A program made the translations under genes and the position numbers. The notes below the pieces were generated by a model, which saw only the letters and a list, made by a program, of their open reading frames with translations, did not search any database and was not told where the DNA came from. Below, piece by piece: positions 61,994-64,000 of a stretch of 64,000 nt of DNA; positions within the stretch are counted from its first letter, which is position 1; every line of letters begins with the position of its first letter. Source of the DNA: Rubellimicrobium arenae (GTDB lineage Bacteria; Pseudomonadota; Alphaproteobacteria; Rhodobacterales; Rhodobacteraceae); assembly GCF_017916275.1 (NCBI RefSeq), contig NZ_JAFMST010000003.1, positions 310,001 to 374,000 on the forward strand. The letters run 5' to 3'.

Positions 61994-62830
61994 ATGACCG
62001 CCGCGCCGACCTGGGAGGTGTTCGTCCTCGAATACGCGAGGGCCAAAGACCAGCCCGTGGACAGCCTGATCAACGGCACCCACGACGATGGCCTGATGGA
62101 CACGCCGTTTGCCTTCGTGTTCGCGCGGTCAGGCGGGCGCAATGTGCTGGTGGACACCGGGTTCATGCGCGAAGGCATCGGCGCCGAGATGTCGGAGCGG
62201 TTCAACGTGCCGGAGTGGATCAGCCCCCTCCGCCTCCTGGCCGAGCTGGGCGTCGCACCCGAAGACGTGACCGACATCGTCCTGAGCCATGCCCATTTCG
62301 ACCACATGGGGTCGATCCACAAGTTCCCCCGGGCCCGCCTCTACATTCAGAAAAGCGAGCTGCTCTCGTGGCACGAGGCGATGGCTCTGCCCCGGCAGTT
62401 CGGCTACCTGACCGCGATCATCAACCCCGACGACCTCCGTTCCATGTTCGACGCCTCGGTCGAGCATCGGGTGACCCTGCTGGATGGGGACCGGGACAAC
62501 CTGCTCCCCGGCCTGCACGCGCGGTTCGGTCCGGGGCACACCATCGGGCAGCAGTTCGTCGTGCTGGAAACCGCGCGGGGCAACGTCGTCGTGTCGGGCG
62601 ATTGCGTCTATGGGGCCAGGAACCTCACCGGTCATTCGCATGACGGCGTCTACGTCCCGCTCAACAACGCGATCGGCAGCGTGTGGGACCAGCTCAGGAC
62701 GATGGACCGGATCAACGACGCCATCCAGGGCGACCTCGGCCGGCTCATCATCCTGCACGACGTGGAGCGCTGGAAGGACATGCCGGTCCAGGCCGAGGTC
62801 GAAGGCTTCAAGATCGTCCGGGCCGCCTGA
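61994..62830 (+). CDS. Metallo-beta-lactamase-fold lactonase (AHL-lactonase-like)
   Basis: 278 residues with the dizinc site H99-x-H101-x-D103-H104 (SHAHFDHMG), H182 (GPGHTIGQ), D203 (SGDCVYG) and H255 (ILHDVERW), the full set for AiiA/AttM-type lactonases. No signal peptide, so it is cytosolic. An AAAGGAG site lies ~6 bases before the ATG. As the only enzyme of the ABC operon it probably opens the lactone ring of the imported ligand or a related metabolite; acyl-homoserine lactone, gamma-butyrolactone and sugar lactones are all possible. Confidence 0.88.
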   Translation: MTAAPTWEVFVLEYARAKDQPVDSLINGTHDDGLMDTPFAFVFARSGGRNVLVDTGFMREGIGAEMSERFNVPEWISPLRLLAELGVAPEDVTDIVLSHAHFDHMGSIHKFPRARLYIQKSELLSWHEAMALPRQFGYLTAIINPDDLRSMFDASVEHRVTLLDGDRDNLLPGLHARFGPGHTIGQQFVVLETARGNVVVSGDCVYGARNLTGHSHDGVYVPLNNAIGSVWDQLRTMDRINDAIQGDLGRLIILHDVERWKDMPVQAEVEGFKIVRAA

Positions 62831-62907
62831 GGCGACGGTCCCCCCAACCTCTGCGGTCGGCGCCTCGCAGGGCCGGCGGCCAGCGCCGGGCGGGGTCGTG
62901 GCGGCGC

Positions 62908-63546
62908 TTACCAGCGCCCGCAAACCCCTTCGCCGATCAGGATCTCGCCCACGTTCTCCCCGGAGGCGGAGAGGGAGCAGGTTCCAAGCTCCCAGTCCTG
63001 TCCCCGCCGTCCATCGAGGGTGCAGGTGACGGCCTGCCCCTGCACGAGGTCGCGCATGAAGAGCGCGGCGCTCCGGCCCTCGTCGGTGCCGATCTTGTCG
63101 CAGTCGAGGTTCGCGAGCCGGACCGGCACGCCCGCCACCTCGATGGTGCCGCCGTCACGAACATCGGTCACCCGGCCCTGGATATCGAAGCCCGCCGAGC
63201 CTGACGGGGGAGTCGGGCGGTCGGGGGCCTGCGCAGGCGCGACGGGCGCGGCCGGGGACCGCGCCGCTGCGCCAGGAGCCGGGTCGTCGGCGACTGCCGG
63301 ACGGTCCGCACGGCTCGAAAGGGCGGCGGGCCACCAGCCTTCCAGTCGGTCGAAGCCGCCCCCCAGGTTGTAGGCGGTGAGGCCGCCTGCGCAAAGAAGA
63401 AGGAGGACGCTGGCCAGATTGGGGCGGCGACTGGGCGTGCGGCCCCGCGACGTCGTCCGGGTCCGGGCCCTTGGACGCCGGGTCACGGCTGCACCTCGCC
63501 GGATGGCGTTGCGGCAGACGGCCGAAGGCGGATTGGACGACCGCAT
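62908..63546 (-). CDS. Membrane-anchored staphylococcal-nuclease-fold protein, degenerate active site
   Basis: 212 residues from the ATG at 63544-63546 (AGGA site 5 bases upstream). A basic cytosolic start (~1-42) precedes a transmembrane helix (LASVLLLLCAGGLTAYNL, ~44-61) and a Pro/Ala-rich linker (~80-118). The C-terminal nuclease-like domain is GRVTDVRDGGTIEVAGVPVRLANLDCD...GENVGEILIGEGVCGRW. The second Asp of the usual DGDT is Gly and the second catalytic Arg is not evident, while the first Arg (PVRL) remains, so nuclease activity is doubtful. Convergent with the lactonase gene. Confidence 0.7.
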   Translation of the reverse strand: MRSSNPPSAVCRNAIRRGAAVTRRPRARTRTTSRGRTPSRRPNLASVLLLLCAGGLTAYNLGGGFDRLEGWWPAALSSRADRPAVADDPAPGAAARSPAAPVAPAQAPDRPTPPSGSAGFDIQGRVTDVRDGGTIEVAGVPVRLANLDCDKIGTDEGRSAALFMRDLVQGQAVTCTLDGRRGQDWELGTCSLSASGENVGEILIGEGVCGRW

Positions 63547-63680
63547 GTCCTTCCTGGTTCGCCAAGGGGATGACCAAGCCGGGAGCCGAGCCGCCGGACG
63601 CGCCCAGCGAGAGAAGCTGCCCTGCGGCCGAATGGCTGGAACGGGGTAGGGTCCACGTGGTCCTGATCGGTATCGCTCAT
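63483..63680 (-). CDS. Doubtful short ORF overlapping the nuclease-fold gene start
   Basis: 65 residues starting MSDTDQDHVDPTPFQPFGRR and turning Arg/Gly/Leu-rich. An AAGGAG lies 12 bases upstream of the ATG and the first ~25 residues look protein-like, but the rest overlaps the next gene by 64 bases and may be read in the wrong frame. No domain is recognised. Confidence 0.25.
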   Translation of the reverse strand: MSDTDQDHVDPTPFQPFGRRAASLAGRVRRLGSRLGHPLGEPGRTCGRPIRLRPSAATPSGEVQP

Positions 63681-64000
63681 CGCCCCGGTCGTCTCCTTGC
63701 CAAGTCGAACGCCTTTGGGAGAGGCGCTGCGGTCCTGAGGTCATCTTGGACGTCTCGCGGCTGTTGGGCCAGTCATCCGATGGATCGGTTGGCGCCAGGG
63801 CAGGGGGCTCGGCGCGACCTGGCTGAGCGGCGCCTGTTTCGGTGGCCAAGGCACGTGCCGGTGATCAGGTCAGGATCTGTCACCAGGTCCGTCACGGCCC
63901 CGCCCTTTCGACCGCCTGCCTGCCCGCCGTCCCCGAACCTGACGCGGGTGCCCGAGCTGAGCCCGCCTCGGGATCGTTTCGCGGGCGAAAACGGCAGGTT
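63547..64000. other. Window end without a confident gene (~450 bases)
   Basis: Apart from the doubtful 65-residue frame, no coding region, RNA gene or strong hairpin is supported. The minus-strand frame of the nuclease-fold gene stays open to 63849 but has no family-like content. A gene starting beyond the window may have its promoter here. Confidence 0.5.

Noticed and set aside
62873-62889. CCGGCG/CGCCGG hairpin between the lactonase and nuclease-fold genes as a terminator
   Set aside because: Only 6 bp and no T-run on either strand.

Overview
The window is a gene-dense, very GC-rich stretch of alphaproteobacterial chromosome. Its gene content and order point to Rhodobacterales/Rhodobacteraceae, as inferred from marker neighbourhoods: lptF-lptG-lptD-surA-pdxA-rsmA, dgt-argS-SPOR-nagZ-scpA-scpB, DUF177-rpmF-plsX-fabH-ihfA-merR, phr next to cfa, and a TrgB-like gene next to cysK. 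Most of the window is core housekeeping DNA. I see no prophage, insertion sequence, integron or CRISPR array. The species cannot be named from the sequence alone.

Layout. 1-4.6 kb: truncated glnE, a small conserved protein, prfA-prmC and a DUF4167 protein. 4.65-12.1 kb (minus): an outer-membrane biogenesis block (lptF, lptG, lptD, surA-like) leading into pdxA and rsmA. 12.2-17.4 kb: pepA-holC, an M48 metalloprotease, a 59-residue membrane protein, dksA overlapping an FAD monooxygenase, and an orphan lipoprotein. 17.5-21.5 kb (minus): xthA, erpA and an unusual class A penicillin-binding protein. 21.6-28.3 kb (plus): dgt, argS, SPOR protein, nagZ, scpA and scpB, which links nucleotide pools, translation, cell-wall recycling and chromosome condensation. 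28.3-34 kb (minus): long-form dcd, tRNA-Pro(GGG), merR, ihfA, fabH, plsX, rpmF and DUF177.

34-37.7 kb: bamE, msrB, an OlsB-type acyltransferase and an ABC-F ATPase. 37.7-45.9 kb: an orphan RTX-type calcium-binding protein, an iron-type binding protein, mazG, an M20 amidohydrolase, agmatinase and a polyamine-type binding protein. 46-48.8 kb (plus): DinB-like protein, acuI and a class V aminotransferase. 48.9-51.6 kb: photolyase and cyclopropane-fatty-acid synthase, a pair known from the singlet-oxygen response of Rhodobacter. 51.8-56.4 kb: a cyclotransferase-Nudix fusion (TrgB-like), cysK and a large MscS-type channel. 56.5-57.1 kb: a small secreted protein with a VPLPA-type C-terminus.

57.3-62.8 kb is the most system-like region. 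A LacI-type repressor is divergent from a ribose-class ABC transporter operon whose only enzyme is a metallo-beta-lactamase-fold lactonase. The intergenic region holds three separate dyads, two of them LacI-like. The simplest reading is substrate-induced import and hydrolysis of a lactone (sugar lactone, butyrolactone or acyl-homoserine lactone). 62.9-63.5 kb encodes a membrane-anchored, apparently degenerate nuclease-fold protein. The last ~450 bases have no confident gene.
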